A stretch of 64,000 bases of DNA from Paramacrobiotus metropolitanus (lineage: Eukaryota > Tardigrada > Eutardigrada > Parachela > Macrobiotidae), in assembly GCF_019649055.1 (NCBI RefSeq), contig NW_026570221.1:3782001-3846000 (forward strand), given 5' to 3'. Of this stretch, positions 40,140 through 50,218 are shown one piece after another. The notes beneath the pieces were generated by a model, which made no database searches, had not been told where the DNA came from, and worked only from the letters and a program-made list of their open reading frames with translations. How positions within the stretch are numbered: position 1 is the first letter of the stretch; every line of letters starts with the position of its first letter. The position numbers and the translations under genes were made by a program.

Positions 40140-42355
40140 TCTTTTTTTGCAGCCAGCACGACTGGGAACCTCCAATCGGCGTCTGATGGCTCGATGACGT
40201 CCTGCGCCAGCATCTCTTCGATATGCTTTGTGATGAACTCGCGACCTGTCCAGCTCGTTCTGGCGGGATTGCTTTTCACTGGTTTCGCATCTCCCGTGTC
40301 GATCACATGGGTGATCCCTTTGACGTCCCCGTACGGTTTCTTCGATGTCGGGAGCACCTTCCAGAACTCCCAAAATGCGTTATACACATCGTTTTTCTGT
40401 GCTTGTGTGAGATCAGGTCCGAGTTTCAAATTTCCGATGATCTTTGTCAGCTCGGCTTTCGTTGTGTCATCCACTTCGGGATCAAAAAGCACGTACTTTA
40501 CTGTGACACTATTGATCTGGACGTTCTCCATATGGTCGTATGGTTCAACATAACCAAGGAACTGACCTTTCTTAACAACTTGCCGTTTAATGCTGTGGTT
40601 AGCGATGACCAGATCAAAGTGCTTTCCTCTATGATCGGACACTCCCGCTAGCGGTTCGACATCGGTTTCCACTTGGAAGACGGGTGTGAACATCAGTTTC
40701 TCTCTAGCTGGTACAAATTTCCCCATTCTGACTTTTACGCGGGTACAGACGGATGGTTTCAAAAGGATCCGTTGGTCACTGTAAACTCTAATTGTGTCTC
40801 TGTTCAATTTCATCCTTTGCACCTTCGTTCTTCTTACTTTGATATCCTGCTCCTTTTCTTCATCTACTTCATCATCTTCATCGAGATCGAGGAGATCCTC
40901 TTGATCTGAGAGATCGTTTACACCTGAATCTTCTGAGGTTGTAGAGTTGTCACTTGAACTCGTCCAATCTGAATCTGAGTCGCTGCTCTCATCGTTAGAT
41001 GCAGCGCTCTTGTCAAGTGGTCGTTCATCAACTCCATCTTCCTCGGATGAGAGGTCACCTTTGTCACCCTGGGAATCGCTAAGCTTTTTCGCTTTCAGAT
41101 TTTTGAGCAGGGGTTTGCCCGTTTCTTTTGTCTTAATTCCACATCTCGCTGCGATTCTCGGATGACTGCGCGTTACTCGTACTTTCGGCGATGACCTTTG
41201 TTCATCTGAGATCGATCTCTGATCATCTGGAACTGTTCCTTCGAGCTGATCGATCTCTTCGAAGCTCATCAATCTGCCATTTTCAACTGGTGGACCTTCC
41301 TCACCAGAGCCGAATATGTTTCCATCTCCTTTTGCTTCTGTTACTGGGTTTTGTTGCCCCGCAGAGATCCTTTCGAGCTCCTCTTGGATCTTTTTCCACA
41401 TTTCTCCCTTTTCTGAGATCATCTGTGAGATCTCAAATGCGGTTGTTGACCTTTCGTCGTCTGCTTCGATCATCTCCTCATCTCCAACATCTTCATATCC
41501 GATGGGTCTTTTATTTCCAATGAAGACACAATTTGCGTTTAAGTCTTCGGCGAGGAGTTCATTGTTAGGAGTCATCTCATACATGCACCATTTATCCTCT
41601 CCTCGTTGAGGGTATTCAGCTCCATTTGGAACTGGTGCGAAGGTCACCTTTTTCTTGACCGGGTAACCAGCTGGTCCAACTTCTCTTCGTTTCCGATATA
41701 CTTTCGGTTCAAGTATATCGGTATCTGGCAGTGGAGGGAATTCCGCTTCTAACTGTTTCCAATACTTTTCAAAAGATTTTCCATCTCCCCTCTCTAGCGC
41801 CTTATAGAACATTTCGAACAGCTCATATACTGGTTTGCCAAGTCCGGTTGGGAAAATAATCGTTGTTCCTTCTCTCTTATAGAGGTTATTAACACGAAAA
41901 TCCCAGAATAGGTCAAACCTTGCATTCTCCCACATGATTCCTTCATCAAATACTTCGTTTATTTCTCGATCAAGTTTCAATCGGAGATGCTTGACCTTAG
42001 GGTCTGATCTCCCTAAGTTCGCGATCAAGCTGTCAACGCTGTTATCCCAATGGAGTAATGATCTCCCCCTTCTTATAATGAAGTTCCGAACGCAGGATAA
42101 CCATTCCTTATATCGCTGCCAATGGTAGCGTTCAATATGCTGATTCCACATCGAGTTCGTCCGGCATATGCTTTTAACTTCTTTTTGGACATGATTTTTC
42201 ATGTCATCTATTGCTGCGTTGCACCTTGGCCAGTCTGTGAGATCATCTTGGTGGGCATCTCGACAACATTCCTCGCATTTCCATTGAGGTTGCACTCGAC
42301 ACGGATTCTCGTTGTAACCGTGATGACAACTGCTAACACGTTCTTCCAGTGTCAT
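40133..42355 (-). CDS. pol: E2 protease-to-RT insert and N-terminal RT
   Basis: 740 residues. Residues 1-120 hold a Cys/His-rich patch (CHHGYNENPC, WKCEECCRDAH, WPRC) that could bind zinc. Then come a charged region, a strongly acidic Ser/Asp/Glu stretch (about 40870-41100), and a beta-rich segment (LKPSVCTRVKVRMGKF, KKGQFLGYVEP) of the type that precedes RT in Ty3/gypsy. The start of RT follows (SKKPYGDVKGITHVIDTGDAK, TSWTGREFITKHIEEMLAQ). Most Ty3/gypsy elements have only some 100-200 residues between protease and RT, so about 400 extra residues are unusual. The ATG at 42355 need not be a real start: the frame is open above it through DDSNNPFACLDK. Confidence 0.7.
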   Translation of the reverse strand: MTLEERVSSCHHGYNENPCRVQPQWKCEECCRDAHQDDLTDWPRCNAAIDDMKNHVQKEVKSICRTNSMWNQHIERYHWQRYKEWLSCVRNFIIRRGRSLLHWDNSVDSLIANLGRSDPKVKHLRLKLDREINEVFDEGIMWENARFDLFWDFRVNNLYKREGTTIIFPTGLGKPVYELFEMFYKALERGDGKSFEKYWKQLEAEFPPLPDTDILEPKVYRKRREVGPAGYPVKKKVTFAPVPNGAEYPQRGEDKWCMYEMTPNNELLAEDLNANCVFIGNKRPIGYEDVGDEEMIEADDERSTTAFEISQMISEKGEMWKKIQEELERISAGQQNPVTEAKGDGNIFGSGEEGPPVENGRLMSFEEIDQLEGTVPDDQRSISDEQRSSPKVRVTRSHPRIAARCGIKTKETGKPLLKNLKAKKLSDSQGDKGDLSSEEDGVDERPLDKSAASNDESSDSDSDWTSSSDNSTTSEDSGVNDLSDQEDLLDLDEDDEVDEEKEQDIKVRRTKVQRMKLNRDTIRVYSDQRILLKPSVCTRVKVRMGKFVPAREKLMFTPVFQVETDVEPLAGVSDHRGKHFDLVIANHSIKRQVVKKGQFLGYVEPYDHMENVQINSVTVKYVLFDPEVDDTTKAELTKIIGNLKLGPDLTQAQKNDVYNAFWEFWKVLPTSKKPYGDVKGITHVIDTGDAKPVKSNPARTSWTGREFITKHIEEMLAQDVIEPSDADWRFPVVLAAKKER

Positions 42356-42600
42356 TTTATCGAGGCAAGCGAACGGGTTATTGCTATCGTCAATTTCCGT
42401 GTTCCAAAACCCGTGATTCGGTGTCCCTTTAGTCTCGTCAGATAAGATTTCGATGATCTCCGGTTGTTTTTCATTCGTTGATCTCTCAACTGTTTAACTG
42501 CTCCATCTCGTATCTCACTTAGGAGTACCTGTTCGTCTTCCGTCACCTTTTTCGGAGCTTCTAATTTCTTTTCCAACTTCTTATCATTCCAAACTTTGGC
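42352..42600 (-). CDS. E2 linker between protease block and insert
   Basis: Reads KVAKVWNDKKLEKKLEAPKKV and LLSEIRDGAVKQLRDQR, reached from the PVPEALG repeat region by a shift near 42610. A second shift near 42460 leads into EIIEILSDETKGTPN and the next block. It shows that protease and RT blocks were one continuous frame. Confidence 0.5.
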   Translation of the reverse strand, partial: AKVWNDKKLEKKLEAPKKVTEDEQVLLSEIRDGAVKQLRDQRMKNNRRSSKSYLTRLKGHRITGFGTRKLTIAITRSLASIK

Positions 42601-43390
42601 TACTTTATTCCCAGTGCCTCTGGTACTGGGATAGACTTTGCTAACTCCATACCAGGTACAAGAGCTCGTTTCACTTCGATAGCTGCTTCCTTTTGTACAG
42701 CTGCTATCTGCTCCCTCGTTAACGGAGTTCCATCTTTCGTTCCCAGTGCCTCTGGTACTGGGATAGCATCTTTATCAGTTGCCTTTTGATCATCTTTCGT
42801 CGTTCCCGGTGCCTCTGGTACTGGGATAACGACGTTTGCCTGTTCTTTCGGTTTAACTGATGATCTCCCAAATCGGGTCGCGATCTCCTTTTGGATAGCT
42901 GCCATCTGTTGAATTATCGACGGATGAGCAGGTGAACCTCCCCTTCGTTGGTTCATCGTATGCTTTCCCAGTGCCTCTGGTACTGAGATAGCCTTTTGAT
43001 CCATTTTAGCTGCTTTTACAAGTCCGGTGACCTTTCCGGCTTGAACTTTGACATCTGATTTCGGCTCATCTTCAACTTCCTCCTCCCCATGATTATCGAT
43101 CAGGACGAACTTTGTCGCCAAAAAATCATGTCTTAATAGTACTTGTACATCATCTGATTTTGGTCTTACGTAGAAGGAGTGTTGACTGGTCCGTTTTCGC
43201 AATGTCACTGGTGCTACGCAGTAATGCGTCACATTAAAGCCCGATGTCCCGCTAATTCCGTTAATCCTCATCAATCGATCTGGTGGCAGCGGTAAAACAA
43301 GAAGTCCGTTCTTTTCGCAAAATGATCGGCTAATCAGCGATGTTTCCGCACCGGTATCCAACATCGCCAAGACCTTTGTGTCACAGATTT
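42600..43390 (-). CDS. E2 aspartic protease and PVPEALG repeats
   Basis: Retropepsin that matures the polyprotein: catalytic triad region MLDTGAETSLISRSF at about 43340-43375, then LLRHDFLATKFVLID at about 43090-43140 as the late strand of the fold. Downstream are five copies of a short repeat (VPEALGK, PVPEAPGT, PVPEALGTK, PVPEALGIK), coded by near-identical 24-bp DNA repeats at about 42613, 42749, 42812 and 42970. The start lies in the overlap with the preceding frame, where a shift near 43385 is needed. Confidence 0.85.
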
Positions 43391-44950
43391 CACCTCTTGT
43401 GTGTTCGCTTTGATCCTTTTCGGCAAGTTATGCTTCGATCCATTTTGTACTTTGAGCGTACGAACGGTACATTTAACTGGGATGAGCGATGCAGGTCCCG
43501 GATCCATATCAACTGCTGAAGAAGGCACCTGCCCGTTCGCTAAGGTGTTATCCCTCTTCAGTATCGAACTCAGATGATCGATCCTATGTGGGACATCAGT
43601 TAGGACTTCGTAAAATTGTCTCTTCTTTTCGCCTTTTGAGCTTTTCATCATCTCACACCCCTTTTTCTTTGCAGCTTTTTCATCATCGACGATCTTTGCA
43701 ACTTCGTTTAGTTGCCCCTTCGCAACTTCCGTGTGATTTTTGAGCACCTCGGGGATGGTCTGATGCAATGTCACATCATCTGGTTTATCGCACAGATGCT
43801 CAATGACCTCATCTGTGATCTGGTCAGCTCGTTTTAACTCGTCTGCTTCGCTATCTTTCAGCTGATTTGGTGATCTCTCATATGTGACCATCTCATATCC
43901 GTTCTGGGTCATCCAGTTGATCACCTTCGCAGATACCTCATTGTTCGTTTTCGTCGGGTCGATCTGTGAAGACATCCCATCTGTTCGAACTGGTGACTTG
44001 TCATTGGGATCTTTTTGCAGTGCTTCGGTTAAGTCCCGTGACCTTTCAGTCGGTGTAATAGCGAATCCGCCACTTGGCAACTTTTGTAACGGAACTTTTT
44101 CTCCGTAATTCGGCGGTTTATTAGCTGGTGGAGCATTTCGGTTCTGATCGGCGAGTGTCTTTTTATACTCCATATCGTTGAACACTGGGACAGGGTTTCC
44201 CCAGATTTGCTTCCGCTTTAGCGTAACTGCATCATCCAATGAGTCATCGGAGATCTGTTGTGTCCGTTCGCTTTCTTCAAGCTGCGCTTTTCGCAGCGTC
44301 AGTTCCTTTTCCTGACCTTTTGCAACGATCTTTTTGTCGTTGTTTTTAGCGACTGCACTTGCTCCCTGATGTCTCACTGGTGCGGAAGATGGTGACGGGT
44401 CATTTCCCTGTTTACGCCGATACTCTCGGAACTTGGTATGCTGCTCCTCAGCATCTTTTTCTTCCATCTTCTTCTTCAAGTTCGCTTTTCGGATGATCTC
44501 ATTACGTTGAGCTCGCCGTTCTTTTAACTTCTCAGCACTGCATTTCCCCGTGCTGTTCAGCTGATCATCGGCAGTACAAACCTGCTGTAGTTTCGCAGTT
44601 CCATTCTGCGCAGGTGGTCCTTTCTTCACTTGTGATGGCATCTTATTAGCCATCTCACTCACAGTATCATTCTGTGGTGACTTCGCAGTACCGTTCTGCG
44701 GAAGTGGCCCTTTGTCCACTGTCGATGGCATCTTTTGAACCGTCTCTTTTGCTTAATGTGATGGCATCTTATAAGCCATCTCCTTTGACTGATGTAATGG
44801 CATCTTGTAAGCCAAATCCTTTAACTGCTGTAATGGCATCTTATAAGCCATGTCTCTCGCAGTACCATTCTGCGGAGATCGTGCAGTACTATTCTGCGTT
44901 CCTCCTTTATCCGGTGGTTTCGGTTCAGGGAGATCAGCAGGCTCACCGGC
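43334..44950 (-). CDS. E2 gag-protease linker with tandem peptide repeats
   Basis: From the zinc-knuckle region to protease: about 530 residues, highly charged and Lys/Gln-rich. The first 90 residues are repeats of KMPLQQLKDLAY / KMPLHQSKEMAY / KMPSTVDKGPLPQNGTAK with the phrase PQNGTA occurring at least four times (44600-44900). An in-frame TAA at about 44755 cuts the repeats. The following region has helical and disordered parts without known domains. The reading after about 43385 is off-frame; protease continues in another frame. Confidence 0.55.
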
Positions 44951-44952
44951 GC

Positions 44953-45460
44953 CTACTGACCTTGGCCGTTTCCCTGATCCAGCACCTGCTGTTGCTGCTG
45001 GATTTGTTCGTTTCCCGGGTCAGCGCCGTTCGCGCCGCCACCGCCATTATTATCGGCGCGTCCGTTGCCGCCGCCGTTCCGACTGCCGTATCCGCCGCGT
45101 CCATTGCCGCGACCTCTTCCTCTGCCGTTATATCCGCCGCCACCTTGTCCATTTCCTTGGCCGGCGCCGCCACCGTTCCCCTGCTTGAACGCGGCCCATT
45201 TCGCGACCAAGTCGTAGCTGTTCGCTACTGCTTGTTGCCAGCCGCCTTGAGCTCGCAACCGTTCCCATTCTGTGGTGGCGAACAAGTTCGGGTTCCGGTT
45301 TGGTGGCATGCCAGCGAACATGCAATTCTGTGCATCGTGGTTCCCAAATCCACAATTTTGGCACAGCTGCACTCCCTGGGCGATCCATCCGTCAATTCGG
45401 CCAAATTTCCACTCGGTTCGAGAACCTTGCGGCTGCTGATGTTGCCGCGGTTCTGCTAAT
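44953..45460 (-). CDS. gag: E2 nucleocapsid: CCHC zinc knuckle and Gly-rich tail
   Basis: CQNCGFGNHDAQNC (about 45325-45366) is a CX2CX4HX4C zinc knuckle as in retroviral nucleocapsids, which package RNA. It is followed by a Gly/Asn/Arg-rich tail with RGRGRGNGRGGYG (RGG type, RNA-binding) and a Gln run (QQQQQ). The frame enters by a shift near 45460 from the capsid block. Confidence 0.85.
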
Positions 45461-46300
45461 AATTTCCTTGTCGGTTATTCTGCTGGAAATTGCCCTGCCC
45501 CTGATTTCGGTTAAAGTTGCCATTTCGTTGGCCACCATTCCAGTTTCCGTTTCCGTAGTTGGGCCTTCCTTGTTGTTGGGGCACCCCTCCCTTCAGGGGA
45601 CTCGGCATCACATTAGCCGGAGCCGCTGGTCTTGCCTGCGCTTGTATCGCGGCGACCATGGCGTACGAGATCGGCTGCCCAGTTCGACTGTCGATGAATG
45701 TCATCTCCTTTTGATTTGGAGTTGGCGATCTCGTCTGATATTCCACTGGGGACGGTGTGGCTGCGTATTGTCGCTGTGCCATCTCAACTTGGCCCGAGCG
45801 GATGGTCACATAATCCGGTTGATTACGTTGACCTTCTACCACCTTGTATTTGTCTTCGCCAGCTGCCCATGATCGGAAGAAGTCCTTTATCTCCGTTGGC
45901 GTTCTGAACCCCTTCGTTTTCAGCGCCTTATAGAGATCGTTGTCGACTCTGCATCCATCGATGAGGAATGCAACTGCTTGCAATTCGGTGATGGGTTTCT
46001 TAGCCTTGAACTTCATAATCGCTTGGTAAAACTGCTCAAGCGTCTCTTTTCCGGGTCTAAATTTCCTATTCATGGCTTCACGTAAGCCCAGGACTTCTTC
46101 ATTTCGATCCCCGAACTCATCTTTGAATTTGTTTAGCCATTCAGTGACGGTATATACTTCTTCTTCAGCTTCTTCAATGTCTCTTTCGCCGTCGAACCAG
46201 ATCTTTGCTGGTCCTCTGACAGCACTGGCGATATCATTCAGTATCTGATCATCTGTCATGTCGTATGTCCGTTGCGTTTCTCTCACCAATCGGATCCATC
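45456..46300 (-). CDS. gag: E2 Gag capsid domain
   Basis: Retrotransposon gag fold: TDDQILNDIASAVRGPAKIWFDGE, then WLNKFKDEFGDRNEEVLGLRE, KFRPGKETLEQFYQAIMKFK and VAFLIDGCRVDNDLYKAL, as in capsid proteins of Ty3/gypsy elements that build the particle. The C-terminal part is Gln/Asn/Gly-rich (NGNWNGGQRNGNFNRNQGQ). It is in frame with the block above, separated by one TGA at about 46299-46301. Confidence 0.9.
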
Positions 46301-47440
46301 AGCTTACCGCGGCGCGGTTGCCGTCGAAAGTCGCAAGAACGGTTTTGCGGCCCATATTTCTGATGGATCTGTTGAACTCCCGTTGCCCTCGATTTTCATT
46401 CCGGTCATCTCGTTGATTACGTTCATTTTGATATTCGCGGAAGTATCTTCCGTCATGTTCGTGCCGTGGGGAGCGTGCATCCTGATTTGCACCATCCTTG
46501 ACTGCTGTTTCAATAGGCTGTTGGAATTGTGAAGGGTCACCGAAGTTCATGTGTGGCTGGTGACTACTTGATGGCTTCTTATTGTCCGTGGTTTCTCCAT
46601 CTCCTTCCGTTTTCAGCCCCCCTGTGCCACCGCCCGTTCGCAGTGGCATCTCGAAATGGAAGCTCCCGCCCGCTTCTTGTGCCTTACTGTGGCTGGGCGG
46701 GGGCGTGTCAGCGGTATCTCTTTTCGCACTTCCTCTTTGCAGGAGTAGCTCTTCTCTGTGCTTATTTGTTACCTGCAGACCTCTGTTCTCATCTTCCAGA
46801 CGTTTAATTCTGAAGGTGAGCTGCTCATTCTCCGTTCTCAACTGATCTCGCTCCTGCTTGAGCATGTGGGCAAAGTTCTGTCGTTGAATCGTTTCCTCGT
46901 TGAGCTCCTTTTCATCTGTTTCCCTCTGTCGGATCTGTTCAATCAGCTGATTCATTTGTTGTTCCAGTTGTGCATAAGCATCTGCTGCCACCTTCAGCTG
47001 CTTCCTTGACTGGGTGATTTCATATTGGTGAGTCATCGCCGTTTGCGTCATATCGACCAGTTCCGTGTTGAGCTTTATGTTCTCGTCTGTCAGCTCGCGG
47101 ATCTTTTTCTGATGCTCTTTGCTCTCCAATTCGACTTTTGTCACCTTCGTGTCTAGTCGTCGTGCTTCATCTTCCCATCTTTGGCCACATTCGGCCGCTC
47201 TCTGACCAGCTTCTTTGAGCTGTTCGTTCTCCTCAGTGACCTTGTTGATATCCTCCTTGAGCAGCTCACCTTCCGTAGCCAGGAGCTCTCGCAGATCTTG
47301 TGCCACTTTGAGGGCATCGTCAGCTCGTTTCTGATGATCTGCCGATTCTTTTTGAAGCGTTTCAATGTTCTCATCTCGTAGCTTCAGGTCATCCTTGAGT
47401 TTAAACATGTCCTTATTCACCGCTGTCAGTCGTTTGGTTG
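46299..47440 (-). CDS. gag: E2 Gag N-terminal coiled coil, second part
   Basis: Some 250 residues of heptad-like coiled coil (DENIETLQKESADHQKRADD, ENIKLNTELVDMTQ) followed by a Gly/Ser/Asp/Arg-rich linker (about 46370-46720) and the start of the capsid domain (LATFDGNRAAV). Such a long coiled coil ahead of the capsid is not usual for Ty3/gypsy Gag and may drive oligomerisation; that role is inference. Confidence 0.75.
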
Positions 47441-47810
47441 CTTCAGTTATTTTGTCGCATATTTGTTTCGTTTTGCTTCAGCTTCGTCTGCCGTTTTACG
47501 CAATTCATCGCATTGATCTTTCAGTTTGGCCATGTGCCGTGACCTTTTGGCTGTCTCTTCGGACATGCTCTCATTAAGTTCGTTGACAGCTATGTAACCT
47601 TCCATCTCCCTATCATCGGCTATCTTCACCGATTCTTCAGCAATCTGTACTTGGCGTTCATATTGAACTTTCCATTCTTCCGCTGAGCTCTCAAGAGCAC
47701 TCTGTTGTTGTTCTAAGTCATAGATGCGCGACTGCAAAGATCCCAGATGAGTTCGGTATTCTTGTTTCTTGCGAGTAGCCTGGGCCTCTTTTTCTTCCAA
47801 TGATGTTCTC
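47440..47810 (-). CDS. gag: E2 Gag N-terminal coiled coil, first part
   Basis: Coiled coil (LQSRIYDLEQQQSALESSAEEW, KLKDQCDELRKTADEAEAKR) between the Ser/Glu-rich N-terminus and the next coiled-coil frame. It connects to both by one-base shifts near 47800 and near 47450 (ACAAAATAACTG). Confidence 0.7.
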
Positions 47811-48572
47811 TAACTCGAGTTCGAGTTCTCTAACTCGTCTTTTCAGGCTCAAAGTAGGGCTGTTTGGAGATGGAGATCGTACATTGACGATCTTTCCTGT
47901 CTGATTACTTTCAATCAGACTTTCAGGGATGTCCTCGAAGGATGTTATTCCCTGAGCTCGATCAGCTTCCTTCATGGCCGTTTTAAACGACATATTCAAT
48001 GTAATCTCATCCTCTGTGAAGTACGATTCTTCGTTCCCGCGATTGGACATCATCTCATCAGATGCCATTGGACTCTCGAAGATATCCTCAGTTGTTGTTT
48101 CATCTCCAAGTGTGAGGTCATCTAGATTGAGTTCATTGAGATCGTCAGATGTGATCTTTAACTGCTCGTTGAGATCGGTTTTATCCAGGTTCTCCTTCTT
48201 ATCCTGGGCGGTTACATCCTTTTGCGATGTCAGATCCATCTCTGTAGCTCGTTCCGAGCTCGTTCCTTCTTTGGTGACCTGCTGGTTCACCTCACTACTT
48301 CCCGCCGCAGGCGCGGGAGATCGTTTTAGATCGTCGCTGGAGCTCTCCTGAGCTGACATCGCTTCGAGTGCTTTCTGGTATGTCGCATCAGACCCACGTG
48401 AATCCTTCTTCACGGGGACTTTCGGTGCTCGGGTGTTTCGTTCATGTCCCACTGGACGTGTGTATGAGTTGAAGTCCCTCTCATAAGGATTAGGTGCGCC
48501 TTGCTGTGAGGCTTGGGAGCTTCGGCTTCCCTGGCTGCTGTTAGATGTCGATTCGATGATGTTCTTTTCCAT
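47718..48572 (-). CDS. gag: E2 Gag N-terminus (Ser/Asp/Glu-rich)
   Basis: ATG at 48572 (MEKNIIESTSNSSQGSRSSQ) is taken as the start of ORF1. About 250 residues are Ser/Thr/Glu/Asp-rich and probably disordered, ending in SLKRRVRELELELENIIG, the beginning of the coiled coil. From here to 36571, with shifts and stops removed, runs what I take to be a single ORF1 of about 12 kb. Confidence 0.65.
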   Translation of the reverse strand: MEKNIIESTSNSSQGSRSSQASQQGAPNPYERDFNSYTRPVGHERNTRAPKVPVKKDSRGSDATYQKALEAMSAQESSSDDLKRSPAPAAGSSEVNQQVTKEGTSSERATEMDLTSQKDVTAQDKKENLDKTDLNEQLKITSDDLNELNLDDLTLGDETTTEDIFESPMASDEMMSNRGNEESYFTEDEITLNMSFKTAMKEADRAQGITSFEDIPESLIESNQTGKIVNVRSPSPNSPTLSLKRRVRELELELENIIGRKRGPGYSQETRIPNSSGIFAVAHL

Positions 48573-49825
48573 GTTGATCGGATAACTGTGACGCGCCTGT
48601 CAATCTTGCTCGCACACACGTTATAATGAGATCGTTTTAAATCCCTGAGATCGCTTTTCAGCTGGTCAAATTCGATCAAGTTCGTTTTTAAAGGCCACTT
48701 TTTTGATGAAAAGATCGAGAGTTTTGCCTCAGAAATGAGCTCGTTCAGCTGCTGATATCAATAAAACCCCTAAAAAGATCGTTTTGAGTTCGTATCTAGT
48801 TGAAATAGATGATCTCAGCTCATCTGTAAAGGTCACTATCTGATCTGATCTGATGTCAAAGGATACTGATGATCTCGATCTGATCGATCTCCGAGATGGT
48901 CACTTTTCGGTCAACTTAATTCGATTAAAACCAACTTCATTTAACTAATTTTAGATCGTTTCCGATAAAAATAGTTCAATTTAACAGCTGGCGAGATCGT
49001 TACGAGATCGTTTTAGATCGATTTTTCCTTCAAAATTTTCGACCAATCAAAGTTCATTTAACTGATCAATCACGTGTACCCGTTGAAATTTTCTGACCGG
49101 CCTGGCGTCACAGATCGACGGCCAGACTTGCGCGCCGTGTGCAAAAGCTACGCCTACGTCTAGCTCAGCTCAATACGGACCAATGAAAATTGCGCTTTTT
49201 ACGCTTCAACCAATCCAGTAATTAATAACGGTTTTCACCTGTCTACCGTTCCGATCCCGCAAAAAGATGACCCAGATGATCCAGATGATGGAGATGATCC
49301 AGATGATCTTCTCCAAACTCCGATCCCGCGCAGCCGTATTCCGTACGGTTGTGGCGCCTTCCTGTCCGACCTAGTCTGCCTTCTGCTGGGCTTGTCAAGC
49401 CTACCAGCAGGTCGCTCTACAGCCAATTTTGGTGGAGCGCGTTAACTGATCTCTTGGCACCTCCTTCGGTGCTGCCAACTCGTGGCTTCTCGGCTCTTGT
49501 GCCCGACAGCCTTGACCCCAACAAGAGGTGCCCGCTGCCTAGCAGAGGAAACAGCACAAGTTCTCCGACAGGAGAGCTCTTGCACCGCAGCCGTCTGCCG
49601 TCTGAATCGATGTGCACGACGAGTTCTCCTACAGGAGACTCTCTAGTCAGTGCTGCCTTGAGAGCTGGTAATCCGATAGATGAGTGCGCCTTGCTTCAGA
49701 TGAGGAAAACCAGTGCCTTAATGGTGAAATGAGATCAAGATGATCCAGCTCAATATGGCCGTTCGCCTAACAGATGAATGTGGCCGCTCGCCAAACAGAT
49801 GAAGAACTCAGAAACCTTCTGTTCA
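48573..49825 (-). other. E2 5' leader
   Basis: About 1.25 kb between the primer site and the presumed gag start. Contains repeated GATCTGATC and AGATCGTTTT motifs (48840-49030) and a GATGATCCA repeat (49257-49312). No gene is seen; the ORFs here are short and in no conserved frame. A packaging signal and a splice donor would be expected here but cannot be pointed out. Confidence 0.55.
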
Positions 49826-49839
49826 CGGCTCTGCTACCA
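49826..49839 (-). other. E2 primer-binding site, initiator-Met-tRNA type
   Basis: On the minus strand TGGTAGCAGAGCCG directly follows the 5' LTR. TGG at the start pairs with the CCA tail of a tRNA; TGGTAGCAGAG pairs with an acceptor end ..CUCUGCUACCA, as in eukaryotic initiator methionine tRNA. It fixes the orientation of the element and the inner LTR edge. Confidence 0.85.
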
Positions 49840-50218
49840 TATAACCGTGGACTGTGAAAGAGTCCAGGACGGAAGCCCAGACTGACAGGACTCCGTGTAG
49901 TGTAGAACGTGACGTACTAGGGATGAAATGCGCAACGCACGATATCCAGTCTACGTTATACAATTTAATAGCGTCTTCGATCGATCATCAAAACACACTG
50001 ACGTTCAATGCTCAATGAGCCAACGTCTACTAGATTTCTCTCATATAAACTGCACGGCGCATAGTGAACACAGTGAACAGCAGCCGTCAGCCAGTCAGAA
50101 AAGAGACACGCCACAGACGGTAATTCCATGGGGAAATCCCCAGTGCGTAGTGCAACGAAGCACTCCCCCAACTCCAGTAGCGTCACGCAGGTGGACGCAA
50201 GAGAGCCATCGCCTCACA
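49840..50218 (-). repeat. 5' LTR of E2
   Basis: 379 bp, begins TGTGAGGCGATGG and ends CCACGGTTATA on the minus strand. Differs from the 3' LTR (22062-22440) by six substitutions and no indel. Flanked outside by GCCT (50219-50222), matching the other side. Confidence 0.96.

Larger units (their letters stand above)
22062..50218 (-). mobile_element. Complete giant Ty3/gypsy element E2 (28.2 kb, with nested Helitron)
   Basis: Minus-strand element bounded by two 379-bp direct repeats (LTRs) and a GCCT duplication on both sides (22058-22061 and 50219-50222). Order from the 5' LTR: primer site, leader, gag with long coiled coil, zinc knuckle, protease, large insert, RT, RNase H, integrase, tail, ORF2, ORF3, 3' UTR, 3' LTR. 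LTRs differ at 6 of 379 positions (1.6%), so insertion is fairly recent. Length without the Helitron (26861-31248) is 23,769 bp, far above the usual 5-10 kb of Ty3/gypsy and in the class of plant Ogre and planarian Burro giants. Many frame breaks make this copy non-autonomous as read. Confidence 0.95.

Noticed and set aside
40139-40147. Programmed -1 frameshift site in RT
   Set aside because: The A-run is in the wrong phase for X XXY YYZ slippage, and the break lies inside the RT domain, where no element uses recoding.
40089-40373. Arg-rich minus-strand frame over the RT start
   Set aside because: Overlaps the well-supported RT frame; no domain.
44674-45459. 261-residue plus-strand frame rich in Ala, Ser and Val
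   Set aside because: Antisense of the zinc-knuckle and Gly-rich nucleocapsid region; composition explained by that.
49349-49732. 127-residue plus-strand ORF in the E2 leader
   Set aside because: Low-complexity Ser/Pro content, antisense to the element, no similarity recognised.
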